Source: Lewinellaceae bacterium | Lineage (GTDB): Bacteria > Bacteroidota > Bacteroidia > Chitinophagales > Saprospiraceae | Assembly (NCBI GenBank): GCA_020636135.1 | Contig: JACJYK010000001.1 | Location: 1,660,501-1,724,500, forward strand | Reading direction: 5' to 3' | Length of the DNA: 64,000 nt | Part shown: piece by piece, positions 1 through 8,759 of the stretch | Layout: every line of letters starts with the position of its first letter | Numbering within the stretch: the stretch's first letter is position 1 | Program-made: the position numbers and the translations under genes | The notes under the pieces: model-generated | What the model saw: the letters and a program-made list of their open reading frames with translations, nothing else | Told to the model about the DNA's origin: nothing | Database searches by the model: none

Positions 1-1
1 A

Positions 2-343
2 GGTGAATGGGTTGAATATGCCACGGTCATTGTCTTCCTCCGTGAGAAAAAAGGCGGATTCATGCTGATCAACAACTACCGGGTAAAACAGCGCATGTCC
101 TTAAAGGAGCGAATGATCACGGAAGTGGGCCGTTCGGTCGAAATCGCCTACAGCATTCATGATCTGCTGGATAAATACGATGTAGAGTTGGAAGTACACG
201 CCGACATCAATACCGACCCTTCCTTCCGTTCCAATGAAGCCTTGCGGGAAGCCATGGGGTATATTTTGAGTATGGGTTTTGTGTTCAAAGCAAAACCTGA
301 AGCGTTCGCAAGCTCCTGTTGTGCCGATAAAATGGTCAATTAA
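2..343 (+). CDS. YkuK-like (DUF458) RNase H-fold protein, 5' partial
   Basis: The reading frame is open from the left edge of the window, so the gene starts outside it; about 113 C-terminal residues are visible. The segments EVHADINTD, ALREAMGYILSMGF and the final AFASSCCADKMVN match my memory of the YkuK/DUF458 family, predicted RNase H-like nucleases of unknown substrate. Acidic residues in the HADIN segment would fit an RNase H-type metal site, but this is inference. An internal ATG at 62 is unlikely to be the true start because the upstream residues (VEYATVIVFLREKKGG) also look like family sequence. Confidence 0.7.
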   Translation, partial: GEWVEYATVIVFLREKKGGFMLINNYRVKQRMSLKERMITEVGRSVEIAYSIHDLLDKYDVELEVHADINTDPSFRSNEALREAMGYILSMGFVFKAKPEAFASSCCADKMVN

Positions 344-495
344 CTAATTATTTCCTCTAAACTGAAACACATTGCTTGGTAGCCGTGTTTGCAGTAAGGA
401 ACTCCAAAACCTTTATCCTGGTTAATGGTTCATTCGTAGATAAAATGAATGAATTCGAGCAATTCTATCAATTTTGCAAGATTAACAATTGAACT

Positions 496-1824
496 ATGAA
501 GCGATTCATCCTGTTATCGCTCCTATTCTTATTAGGAGCCGGAGGTATGGGAGCCCTCTTTGCCCAGTCCATCCCTTTTGAAGAATACGACCTGCCAAAC
601 GGATTGCATGTCATCCTTCACGAAGACCATTCCACCCCGATTGTCGCCGTTTCGGTGATGTATCATGTCGGATCCAAGAATGAAAATCCGGAACGCACCG
701 GATTTGCCCATTTTTTTGAGCATTTACTCTTTGAAGGTTCGGATAATATCGGACGCGGAGAGTATGCCAAATACGTAGAGTCCGCCGGCGGGGTCCTCAA
801 TGCGAATACGAGTAATGACCGTACCTATTATTATGAAGTACTGCCTTCCAATCAACTGGCCCTGGGCCTCTGGCTAGAATCCGAGCGTATGATGCATGCC
901 AAGGTGGAAGAAGCAGGGATCGAGACCCAGCGTGAGGTGGTGAAAGAAGAGCGTCGTCAACGCATTGACAATCAGCCGTACGGTACTTTCCTTCAGGAAA
1001 TCATGGCCCATGCTTTTACGGTCCATCCTTACCGCTGGCCTGTCATCGGGAGTATGGAGCACCTCAACGCTGCTAAAGAGGATGATTACGTACAGTTTTA
1101 CAAATCATTTTATGTGCCTAATAATGCCGTGCTTTCCATAGCAGGTGATATTGACTCGAAGGAGGCCAGGGATTTGATTGACAAATATTTTGCGCCGATC
1201 CCTCAAAGTGCCAAATCCGTTTATCGTCCCGATATTACCGAGCCACCGCTTAAAGGTCCGGTCAGAGATACGGTTTATGACAATATCCAATTGCCTGCTG
1301 TGATTCAGGGTTACCGGATACCTGCACAGGGAACGCCCGATTTTTATGCAGTTTCGATGCTGGCACAACTGCTGTCCCAGGGTCAGAGTTCACGCTTTTA
1401 TAAAGCCCTGGTGGATGAACAGCAAAAGGCTGTTTTTGCCGGTAGTATACCATTGCCATTGGAAGATCCTGGAATCGTAATTGCCTATGGAATTGCTAAC
1501 CTGAATGTTTCAACCGGTGACCTGGCCGAAGCAATGGACGAGGAGATCATGAAGGTGCAGGATAACCTGATCTCAGAGGAAGAATTCCAAAAGTTGCGCA
1601 ATCAGGTAGAGAAAGATTTCATTTCTTCCAATACCACGATGGCTCAAATCGCTGAGTCTCTGGCTAATTATTACCTGTATTTCGGTGACTCCAATCTCAT
1701 CAATACCCAAATAGATAAATACCTGGCGGTGTCCCGCGAAGATATCCAAAGAGTTGCCAGACAATATTTTACGCCAGCAAACCGGGTTGAGATGATCTAT
1801 TTACCCAAATCAGTAAAACCGTAA
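496..1824 (+). CDS. M16 family zinc metallopeptidase, active subunit
   Basis: Insulinase/processing-peptidase-like protein of 442 residues. Residues 1-23 form a signal peptide (hydrophobic run ending LFAQ), so it is exported. The inverted zinc motif HFFEH is intact at residues 72-76, followed about 75 residues later by the acidic stretch REVVKEERR that should hold the third ligand. A second M16 domain fills the C-terminal half. The next gene starts 3 bp after the stop and encodes a second M16 protein without the zinc motif. This is the usual arrangement of a catalytic and a non-catalytic chain acting together. It probably degrades peptides in the periplasm. Confidence 0.92.
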   Translation: MKRFILLSLLFLLGAGGMGALFAQSIPFEEYDLPNGLHVILHEDHSTPIVAVSVMYHVGSKNENPERTGFAHFFEHLLFEGSDNIGRGEYAKYVESAGGVLNANTSNDRTYYYEVLPSNQLALGLWLESERMMHAKVEEAGIETQREVVKEERRQRIDNQPYGTFLQEIMAHAFTVHPYRWPVIGSMEHLNAAKEDDYVQFYKSFYVPNNAVLSIAGDIDSKEARDLIDKYFAPIPQSAKSVYRPDITEPPLKGPVRDTVYDNIQLPAVIQGYRIPAQGTPDFYAVSMLAQLLSQGQSSRFYKALVDEQQKAVFAGSIPLPLEDPGIVIAYGIANLNVSTGDLAEAMDEEIMKVQDNLISEEEFQKLRNQVEKDFISSNTTMAQIAESLANYYLYFGDSNLINTQIDKYLAVSREDIQRVARQYFTPANRVEMIYLPKSVKP

Positions 1825-1827
1825 ACC

Positions 1828-3909
1828 ATGCACACTTTCAATTATAAAAAATACCTGCTGCCGGCTTTGATGACGGCCGGGTTATTTCAAGGCCTTATCG
1901 CTCAGGATTTTCGTACGCATGCTCCGGAACCAGGTCCGGCCAAGCCAATCGAAATAGCGACGTCGGATCAGTTTGAACTGGAGAATGGGTTGAAGGTTAT
2001 CCTGGTTGAAAACCATAAAATACCGGTTGTCAATTTCCAGTTGTTCATCAACCGGGACCCGTTGGTTGAGGGTGAATTTGCCGGATTTTCCTCGATGGCC
2101 GGTGATTTGCTGGCTACTGGAACGACTTCACGGACTAAAGCAGATGTGGATGAAGCCATCGACTTTATCGGGGCCTCCTTATCGACGTCCTCGACCGGAG
2201 CATTTGGCAGTACCCTTACCAAGCATGCCGATGCCTTTCTGGATGTCTTTTCCGATGTTATTTTAAATCCGGTTTTTCCGGAGGAAGAGTTTACAAAGCT
2301 GAAGACCCAAATGTTATCCAACCTGGCTGCAGCTAAGGCAGAGCCGGAAAGCATTGCCAGCAATGTCGTAAGCAAGGTGAATTACGGTGCGGAGCATCCC
2401 TATGGCGAAGTACAGACGGAACAAACAACCAATGCCATTACCCTACAGAAATGCAAAGACTATTATCAGGATTACTTCAAACCCAATCTGGCCTTTCTGG
2501 TGATCGTAGGCGATGCCAGTCATGATCAGGCCAAATCATGGGCCGAAAAATATTTTGGCAATTGGAAACCGGGTCCGGTGCCTCGTACGGTTGTGCTTCC
2601 GGTTGCACTTCCTGAAGAGACAGCGGTACGATTTGCCGATAAATCAGGTGCGGTGCAATCCGTCATCCAGGTGACGCAGCCTGTTGACTTGAAGCCGGGC
2701 GATAAAGATGTTATCGCCGTGCGCCTGATGAACAACATTCTGGGTTATGGTGGATTTTCCGGCAGATTGTTTCAGGACCTGCGGGAAGACAAAGGTTATA
2801 CCTACGGTGCCTATTCGTCACTGAATAGTGATCCGTATGTTGCCCTGTTCAACGCAGAGACCAGTGTACGGAATGAGGTTACGGATAGTTCGGTGGAAGC
2901 GATCCTTTACGAGATAAAAAGAATCAGGGATGAACCAGTAACCGAGAAGGAGTTGCAGTTGACAAAAAACATCACTTCCGGGCAGTTTGCCCGGGCCATG
3001 GAACGGCCACAGACCATTGCAAGTTTTGCGTTAAACATTGCCAGGTATGGTTTGCCTGCAGATTATTATCAAACCTACCTCCAGCGTATGGAGGATGTTA
3101 CGATAGCGGATATCCAGCGGGTTGCCCGCAAATACCTCCAGCCGGATCACCTCAATATCGTCGTGGTTGGCAATAAAGATGAAGTCGTCGATCACTTGAA
3201 AGATTTCGGTCCACTCTATTACTACGATAACAATGGGGATCCGGTCGAGATCAACACGACTGATGTCAGTAATGTGTCCCCGGAATGGGTGATAAAAGGT
3301 TATCTCGAGGCCATTGGTGGTGAAAATAAGCTGAACCAGATCAAAAATGTAAAGGCCGAAATGGTAGCCAAAACACCGATGGGCGAAATTTCGATGGAGG
3401 TTATTCACAAAGGCAACGCCAAATCGGTAACGAAGATCAGCGCCCAGGGAATGGTCGTCCAGGAGCAACGTTTCGATGGAGAAAAAATCCAGTTCTCGCA
3501 GATGGGTAACAAAGAAGTTATCGATGATCCGGCCATGGTGAACCGCTTTAAAGAAAGCGCCGCCTATTTTGAGGACTTGAAATTCCTGCAGGATGGGTAT
3601 GTAGCGGAGGTGAAAGGCGTGGAGAATATTGAGGGGGTTCCAGCCTATAAGATTGAAGTCACCAGCCCCTCCGGATTGTCATCCACCTTTTATTATGCGG
3701 TAGACAGTAAGTTGAAAATCCGTCAGGTACAATCCGATGAGGGAAATACCACCAATATTGATTACAAGGATTATGAAGACCACGATGGAATATTGGTGCC
3801 TAAAATCATGTCTATCAGTGGCTCGACTCCGGTGCCGATGTCCTTTGAACTTTCCAGCATCGAATTTAACCCGGATCTGGATGATACCTTGTTCTCCATC
3901 GAAAAGTGA
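1828..3909 (+). CDS. M16 peptidase-like inactive subunit fused to a LolA-like domain
   Basis: The 693-residue protein has a signal peptide (ending LIAQ near residue 25) and two M16 domains to about residue 480. Where the active partner has HxxEH this chain reads FSSMAGDLLATGT, so it lacks the zinc site. It keeps the R..Y segment GFSGRLFQDLREDKGYTYGAY typical of non-catalytic M16 chains. From about residue 490 to the end there is an extra domain (starting VIKGYLEAIGG) that resembles LolA/outer-membrane lipoprotein-sorting-like folds. The same domain makes up the whole next protein. It is 3 bp downstream of the active M16 gene and surely cotranscribed. Confidence 0.88.
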   Translation: MHTFNYKKYLLPALMTAGLFQGLIAQDFRTHAPEPGPAKPIEIATSDQFELENGLKVILVENHKIPVVNFQLFINRDPLVEGEFAGFSSMAGDLLATGTTSRTKADVDEAIDFIGASLSTSSTGAFGSTLTKHADAFLDVFSDVILNPVFPEEEFTKLKTQMLSNLAAAKAEPESIASNVVSKVNYGAEHPYGEVQTEQTTNAITLQKCKDYYQDYFKPNLAFLVIVGDASHDQAKSWAEKYFGNWKPGPVPRTVVLPVALPEETAVRFADKSGAVQSVIQVTQPVDLKPGDKDVIAVRLMNNILGYGGFSGRLFQDLREDKGYTYGAYSSLNSDPYVALFNAETSVRNEVTDSSVEAILYEIKRIRDEPVTEKELQLTKNITSGQFARAMERPQTIASFALNIARYGLPADYYQTYLQRMEDVTIADIQRVARKYLQPDHLNIVVVGNKDEVVDHLKDFGPLYYYDNNGDPVEINTTDVSNVSPEWVIKGYLEAIGGENKLNQIKNVKAEMVAKTPMGEISMEVIHKGNAKSVTKISAQGMVVQEQRFDGEKIQFSQMGNKEVIDDPAMVNRFKESAAYFEDLKFLQDGYVAEVKGVENIEGVPAYKIEVTSPSGLSSTFYYAVDSKLKIRQVQSDEGNTTNIDYKDYEDHDGILVPKIMSISGSTPVPMSFELSSIEFNPDLDDTLFSIEK

Positions 3910-3941
3910 GATAATAATTGGACCAACTAAACATGATTGCA

Positions 3942-4712
3942 ATGAGAAAATTTATCCCGTTCTACGCAGTAATACTATTTCTGGTATCGGTAGGTTGTTC
4001 ACCCAAAATGGCGCCCCAGGCTTCAGGTGAGGGCATGCCGATGGATTCTAAATCAACGCCCGCTCCAACCACCGGTGAAGGAGTCATCAAAGCCTACCTG
4101 GCTTCCATTGGCGGTCAGGACAAACTTGCTAAGGTTAATGATATCCAGGTTACCATGGAAGGAAATACGGCAATGGGAACCATAACAATGACGACGATGA
4201 AAAAAGGGAATACCAAGTTGGCCATGACCATCGAATCCAACGGCATGGTTTTTATGGATCAGCGTTACAATGGAACCAAGGCATCAATCTCATCACCCCA
4301 GGGAAGCCAGGAGATAACGGATGAAGAAACCTTGAAAAATTTTTCACGTCAGGCGGCATTGTTTCCGGAGTTGAATTATTTCAAGGATGGCTATACGGTA
4401 GAGCTGGTTGGCAGCGAGGAAGTGAAAGGCAATAGCCTGCAGGTCGTAAAAATTACAACTCCTGATAATACCGAAATCAAAGAATATTACGATCCGGAAA
4501 CCCATTTGAAAGCGAAGACAGAAATAGAAGCAGAAGTGCAGGGTATGAAGCGAACCATTGTAAATGAAACCGGCGATTATCGTGATGTGGACGGAATCAG
4601 GATCCCTTACTCACTTACCATTACGGGTGCCATGCCAATGGCACTAAAGCTAGAGGTTTCGGGCGTAAAAATAAACAGTGGACTTCCGGATAGCCTCTTT
4701 GAGTCGAATTAA
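3942..4712 (+). CDS. LolA-like secreted protein or lipoprotein, paralogue of the preceding gene's C-terminal domain
   Basis: The most likely start is ATG 3942, giving MRKFIPFYAVILFLVSVGC, a lipoprotein-like signal with Cys at position 19; ATG 3933 is also possible. The mature part (VIKAYLASIGGQDKL to the end) aligns over its full length with the C-terminal 200 residues of the upstream M16-like protein: both share AIGG/SIGG, a QRF/QRY-G segment, FKDGY/LQDGY and DSLF/DTLF endings. It lies about 30 bp behind that gene and is closed by a strong terminator. It may bind lipid or peptide in the periplasm; the function is unknown. Confidence 0.8.
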   Translation: MRKFIPFYAVILFLVSVGCSPKMAPQASGEGMPMDSKSTPAPTTGEGVIKAYLASIGGQDKLAKVNDIQVTMEGNTAMGTITMTTMKKGNTKLAMTIESNGMVFMDQRYNGTKASISSPQGSQEITDEETLKNFSRQAALFPELNYFKDGYTVELVGSEEVKGNSLQVVKITTPDNTEIKEYYDPETHLKAKTEIEAEVQGMKRTIVNETGDYRDVDGIRIPYSLTITGAMPMALKLEVSGVKINSGLPDSLFESN

Positions 4713-4738
4713 GGAAGTACAGGCTGGGTAAAAGTAAC

Positions 4739-4779
4739 AAAGCAGGAGGAGTGGTAATTCCTTCTGCTTTTCTATTTTT
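4739..4779 (+). terminator. Rho-independent terminator of the M16 operon
   Basis: A 13-bp stem (4739-4751 with 4758-4770, two G-T wobbles, loop TGGTAA) is followed by a T-rich tract. It lies just after the LolA-like gene. The T-tract overlaps the -7 box of the next promoter. Confidence 0.8.
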
Positions 4780-4780
4780 G
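4773..4780 (+). promoter_or_regulatory. Bacteroidota -7 box (TATTTTTG) for the asparaginase-domain gene
   Basis: TATTTTTG fits TAnnTTTG and lies 20 bp before ATG 4800. No clear TTG -33 box is visible. It shares its T-run with the upstream terminator. Confidence 0.5.
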
Positions 4781-4799
4781 CACCCTCAAATCAAAGACG

Positions 4800-5294
4800 A
4801 TGAACATTCAGGTATTTGTGACGGGGGGGACATTCGATAAGGAATACAATTACGTGACCGGGGAGTTGTACTTTAAGGATACTCATCTCAGTGAGATGTT
4901 TGACCGTGGGCGTTGCCGTTTGAATATCGATCTAAAAACCCTGATGATGATCGATAGTCTGGAGATGACGGATGATGACCGGCAGATCATTGCCCATAAT
5001 TGTAAAAAATCGGATGCGGACAGGATACTGGTAACCCACGGAACCGACACCATTGTTTCGACTGCCAAATACCTGGCTTCTCAGGCTATTGAGGAAAAGA
5101 CGATCGTTCTGACCGGTGCCCTGATACCTTACGCTTTTGGCATGTCTTCCGATGGCTTTTTCAATTTGGGGAGTGCATTGGCCTTTGTTCAGGTGCTTCC
5201 TCCCGGGGTTTATATAGTAATGAATGGCCGCTATTTCCTGTGGGACAATGTCCGGAAAAACAGGGAAACCGGTTATTTTGAGAATATCCGTTGA
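4800..5294 (+). CDS. Small asparaginase-domain protein
   Basis: The 164-residue protein covers only the N-terminal domain of type I/II L-asparaginases. TGGTFDK (residues 8-14) carries the first nucleophile threonine, and THGTDT (about 79-84) carries the second Thr-Asp pair. The C-terminal domain of the usual 320-340-residue enzyme is absent, and the frame ends cleanly at ENIR without signs of a downstream remnant. Stand-alone proteins of this size are known in Bacteroidota, so it is probably a real short family rather than a truncation. Catalytic activity and substrate are unknown. Confidence 0.82.
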   Translation: MNIQVFVTGGTFDKEYNYVTGELYFKDTHLSEMFDRGRCRLNIDLKTLMMIDSLEMTDDDRQIIAHNCKKSDADRILVTHGTDTIVSTAKYLASQAIEEKTIVLTGALIPYAFGMSSDGFFNLGSALAFVQVLPPGVYIVMNGRYFLWDNVRKNRETGYFENIR

Positions 5295-5423
5295 TCTGCA
5301 TAACATCACTGGAGAGACAAACGTTTATAACCCAATAGCTTCTAAGCATTCTGCACGTTCCCATTATTAACAGTTTAGAATAAGTAATAATATATAGGAT
5401 ATTCCAATTAAGAGGAATTATGT

Positions 5424-5431
5424 TAATTTTG
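5424..5431 (+). promoter_or_regulatory. Candidate -7 box (TAATTTTG) for the OmpA-family gene
   Basis: TAATTTTG matches TAnnTTTG and lies 18 bp before ATG 5450, so the leader would be short. The 154-bp gap before this gene holds no other gene. Confidence 0.45.
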
Positions 5432-5449
5432 TTGGATTAACCGGCGAAC

Positions 5450-6868
5450 ATGAGACGACTTTTATACATTTTTTGCATAGGCTTACTTCCACTTGTTGGT
5501 TGGAGCCAATCCGTTGATGGTCAGCAAGGTCTGTCATTTAAGCGTTCTTTCATTGATTATAAAAGTCCCAATGCTGGAAATTTCGGTGATTTTAAAAACT
5601 ACAATAGTGGTTTTGAAGCCGGTTACCAGCGCGTGGTTGGACCTGTGGAGGTATATGTACCCCTTCGATTTGGGGTGATCCGATTGGTCGATGAGATCGA
5701 TCGTGCACGCCGGACATTTGGTGAACTGGACGCTCAGGTTCATTATCGGCTGATCAAGGATAAAAAAGTTAATCCTTATGTGTTGGGGGGTGTAGGAGCT
5801 GTTGCAGAACAGTTGAAAGAAATCAATTTACAGATCCCGGTCGGTGCCGGTGTAGACTTCCGGATCGCATCTACCTCGTACATCAATTTACAAGCGGAAT
5901 TCCGGTTGTCGCTTGCCGATCAGCGCAATAACCTTCAGGTTTCGCTGGGCTGGAAGCATTATTTTGGGTCGACCGGCACACCCAAACAACCCAAGAAGAG
6001 TGACTCTCCCGATAGTGACGGTGATGGTATACCAGATGACCTGGATCTTTGTCCGCAGGAACCTGGTCTTAAAGCATTTGCCGGATGTCCGGATACGGAT
6101 GGTGATGGTATTGAAGATGCTCGTGATGATTGTCCCAGCATAGCCGGTCTTAAGATCATGAACGGGTGCCCGGATAGTGATGGTGACGGTATTTCCGATA
6201 AAGATGATGAGTGTCCGAACCTGGCCGGGATAGCAGCCAATAACGGATGTCCTGGGAAAGACCGTGATAATGATGGGGTCATTGATGAAGCGGATGAATG
6301 TCCGGATGTTCCCGGTTCGGTGATGACCAAAGGTTGCCCGGACAGTGATGGAGACGGCATTGCCGATGCTAAAGACCGCTGCCCGGATAAAGCAGGAACT
6401 GCACCCACCGGATGCCCGGACAGTGATGGAGACGGCGTAGATGATAGCATGGACAAATGTCCTGACCAGCCTGGACCTGCATCCAATAAAGGTTGTCCGG
6501 AGTTGAAGAAAGAAGAAAAAGAATACCTGCGCGTGGCAATGCGGGATGTTAAATTTCAACATAACAAAGCGACCCTGCTTCCGGAGTCCTTCCGGATCCT
6601 GGATCAGATCGTAGGTCTGATGCAGCAGTATCCTGGTTACAATCTGAAGATCCATGGTTATACGGATAACACGGGAAGTATGAGCATCAACCGCATCCTT
6701 TCCGAACGTCGTGCAAAAGCCTGCTACGATTATATCATCTCCAAAGGAGTGGGATCAAAACGCGTTTCATACCAGGGATTCGGTCCAGCTAACCCTGTGG
6801 CTGATAACAATACCCAGGAAGGGCGAGCCCTGAATCGTCGGGTAGAATTCGAAATGATCGTTGAATAA
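5450..6868 (+). CDS. OmpA-family outer membrane protein with thrombospondin type-3 repeats
   Basis: The 472-residue protein starts with a signal peptide (1-20, ending VGWSQ), then an eight-strand-like barrel to about residue 175. Six calcium-binding thrombospondin-3 repeats follow, each of the form D-x-D-x-DG-I-x-D-x-x-D-x-C-P. The C-terminus is an OmpA peptidoglycan-binding domain (about 365-472) with GYTDNTGS and the terminal NRRVEFEMIVE. It should link the outer membrane to the cell wall through a stiff acidic spacer. It is a single gene with its own promoter and a strong terminator. Confidence 0.94.
   Translation: MRRLLYIFCIGLLPLVGWSQSVDGQQGLSFKRSFIDYKSPNAGNFGDFKNYNSGFEAGYQRVVGPVEVYVPLRFGVIRLVDEIDRARRTFGELDAQVHYRLIKDKKVNPYVLGGVGAVAEQLKEINLQIPVGAGVDFRIASTSYINLQAEFRLSLADQRNNLQVSLGWKHYFGSTGTPKQPKKSDSPDSDGDGIPDDLDLCPQEPGLKAFAGCPDTDGDGIEDARDDCPSIAGLKIMNGCPDSDGDGISDKDDECPNLAGIAANNGCPGKDRDNDGVIDEADECPDVPGSVMTKGCPDSDGDGIADAKDRCPDKAGTAPTGCPDSDGDGVDDSMDKCPDQPGPASNKGCPELKKEEKEYLRVAMRDVKFQHNKATLLPESFRILDQIVGLMQQYPGYNLKIHGYTDNTGSMSINRILSERRAKACYDYIISKGVGSKRVSYQGFGPANPVADNNTQEGRALNRRVEFEMIVE
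6007..6500 (+). repeat. Six imperfect tandem repeats of about 75 bp inside the OmpA gene
   Basis: The DNA coding the thrombospondin-3 repeats is an imperfect direct repeat with unit starts rich in gatagtgatggtgacgg-like sequence. Copy number could vary between strains. Confidence 0.7.
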
Positions 6869-6883
6869 CCATCATAAGTATAT

Positions 6884-6922
6884 AAAAAAGGGAGCCGGAT
6901 GATAATCGGGCTCCCTTTTTTT
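6884..6922. terminator. Bidirectional terminator between ompA-like gene and purE
   Basis: The stem GGGAGCC/GGCTCCC (6890-6896 with 6909-6915, further paired GAT/ATC inside) is flanked by A6 on the left and T7 on the right. It can stop transcription from both converging genes. Confidence 0.85.
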
Positions 6923-6939
6923 ATGACTTATATAGAAAG

Positions 6940-7461
6940 TTATCCTTTCGTTTCATTTTCCAGCTTTTCAGCTTTCAGAAGTACCGTTTTCTCCATTTCC
7001 TTTTGGTAATGCATCACCCGCTCGAGAACCACAGATTGGTGGGTCCCAATGATCCGGGCTGCCAGGATGCCGGCATTTTTTGCGGCATTTAGTGCAACCG
7101 TTGCTACCGGGATGCCGTTGGGCATCTGGAGTATTGACAGGATGGAATCCCAACCATCGATGGAATTACTCGATTTGACAGGCACCCCGATCACCGGTAA
7201 TGGTGTTAACGATGCCACCATGCCGGGCAGGTGGGCTGCTCCTCCGGCTCCGGCAATGATCACCTTAATTCCCCGCAGATGTGCCTGCCTGGCAAAATCA
7301 AACATACGCTGAGGGGTGCGGTGTGCACTTACGATACTGATCTCACAGGGCACGTCAAATTCTTTCAGAATGTCCGCTGCCTGCCGCATGACCGGCAGAT
7401 CCGAATCCGATCCCATAATGATGCTTACAATAGGGTTGGTGAGGGCTTTTGAAGGATCCAT
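6940..7461 (-). CDS. purE: N5-carboxyaminoimidazole ribonucleotide mutase
   Basis: Class I PurE, 173 residues, converting N5-CAIR to CAIR in purine synthesis. The motifs GSDSDLPVM, SAHRTPQRM and GAGGAAHLPGM are intact and surround the nucleotide and catalytic His sites. A longer reading frame begins at 7548, but its first 29 residues overlap purK and are not PurE-like, so ATG 7461 is chosen. It follows purK by 10 bp, forming a purK-purE operon, and ends at the shared terminator. Confidence 0.96.
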   Translation of the reverse strand: MDPSKALTNPIVSIIMGSDSDLPVMRQAADILKEFDVPCEISIVSAHRTPQRMFDFARQAHLRGIKVIIAGAGGAAHLPGMVASLTPLPVIGVPVKSSNSIDGWDSILSILQMPNGIPVATVALNAAKNAGILAARIIGTHQSVVLERVMHYQKEMEKTVLLKAEKLENETKG

Positions 7462-7471
7462 GAGGAATATT

Positions 7472-8620
7472 TTAGGTGATACTGATGACTTTAATGAGGT
7501 CCTGGATGGTCTTCGCCTTACGGACAGCCTCATCGGCATTGGATCCAAGAACCGTTATGTGGCCCATCTTTCGGCTGGGCTTGGTTTCTTCTTTTCCATA
7601 AAGGTGAATATAAGCCTGAGGAATTGCCAGGACTTTTTCTATGCCCTGGTAGAACACCGGACCCTGATATCCAGGCTCTCCCAAAAGATTGACCATTGCC
7701 GCCGGATGCAAGTTGGTGACATCTCCCAAAGGCCAGTTCAGGATGCCCCGCAGGTGTTGCTGAAACTGCGAGGTGGCACAGGACTCGATGGTGTGGTGGC
7801 CGCTGTTGTGCGGACGTGGGGCCACTTCATTGATGGATAGATTACCGCTGGTATCAATAAAAAATTCCACAGCCAGAAGGCCGCTGATGTCCAGTGCATG
7901 AATCAGGTCTTCTGCAATTGTGGAAGCCTGTTGCTTATGCCGCTCGCTGATGTCTGCCGGGCAAAAGAGCATATCAACCAGGTTGGCATCAGGGTCAAAA
8001 ACCATTTCCACGGGCTCATAGGTACGGATCTGCCCTTGTGCATTACGAGCTGCAATGACGGCAATTTCTTTTTGGATGTCGACGAGGTCCTCCATGACAC
8101 TGGGTCCGGATAGCCATTTGGATTGGACATCCTGTGAACTACGCAGGATGGATACGCCCCGTCCGTCGTATCCTCCGGAGCGTAATTTTTGAACCACCGG
8201 ATATTTGCCTTTTCCCTGATCAATATAGGATTCCCAATCCTGCAGATTGTCAATCAGCGTAAATGGAGAAGTCGGCAGTCCGTGGTCAACAAAAAACTGT
8301 TTTTGTTTGCCTTTATCCCGGATGATTTCCAATGCATGCGGATTCGGGTGGATGATTTTACCCATGGATTGCAATTCGAATAAAGCATCGTTATTGACTT
8401 TTTCGATCTCGATGGTAATGATATCCATTTCTCTGCCAAATGAAATTACATCTCCGTAGTCGGTGAAATCACCCTCCATAAACAACCGGTTTACACGACC
8501 GGCTGGAAACGTAATTTCCTGATCCAGAATGTAGAGGGGAAGGTCTAATCGAGCGCCGTCTAAAACCAGCATTTTGCCCAGCTGTCCACCACCCAGAATG
8601 CCTATTTTAGGAAATTGCAT
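7472..8620 (-). CDS. purK: N5-carboxyaminoimidazole ribonucleotide synthase
   Basis: ATP-grasp enzyme of 382 residues that carboxylates AIR with ATP and bicarbonate to N5-CAIR, the PurE substrate. The N-terminus KIGILGGGQLGKML is the family signature, and VQKLRSGGYDGRGV and EVAPRPHNSGHHT mark the ATP-grasp and active-site loops. ATG 8620 is preferred over the upstream 8662 because the protein then starts MQFPKIGILGG. The 139-bp gap to the diverging dihydroorotase gene should hold both promoters. Confidence 0.96.
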   Translation of the reverse strand: MQFPKIGILGGGQLGKMLVLDGARLDLPLYILDQEITFPAGRVNRLFMEGDFTDYGDVISFGREMDIITIEIEKVNNDALFELQSMGKIIHPNPHALEIIRDKGKQKQFFVDHGLPTSPFTLIDNLQDWESYIDQGKGKYPVVQKLRSGGYDGRGVSILRSSQDVQSKWLSGPSVMEDLVDIQKEIAVIAARNAQGQIRTYEPVEMVFDPDANLVDMLFCPADISERHKQQASTIAEDLIHALDISGLLAVEFFIDTSGNLSINEVAPRPHNSGHHTIESCATSQFQQHLRGILNWPLGDVTNLHPAAMVNLLGEPGYQGPVFYQGIEKVLAIPQAYIHLYGKEETKPSRKMGHITVLGSNADEAVRKAKTIQDLIKVISIT

Positions 8621-8759
8621 GCCTGTTATATTAAGATGCAAAATACGATTTTTGACCGGCAATGGACCATATTCCCGGGAGGTTGAGGCAATTGTTTAAG
8701 ATGTCATGTACCTTTAGGCTTCCTGAAACGGGAATTGATCCAAATAAATAAATTGTGTG

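Noticed and set aside
4800..5294. Treating the short asparaginase-like gene as a pseudogene
   Set aside because: The frame is intact with its own promoter box, and proteins of this length are known in the phylum.
5888..6655. Long minus-strand frames (255 and 175 codons) opposite the OmpA gene
   Set aside because: They are shadows of the repetitive thrombospondin-3 coding DNA; the plus-strand protein has clear domains.
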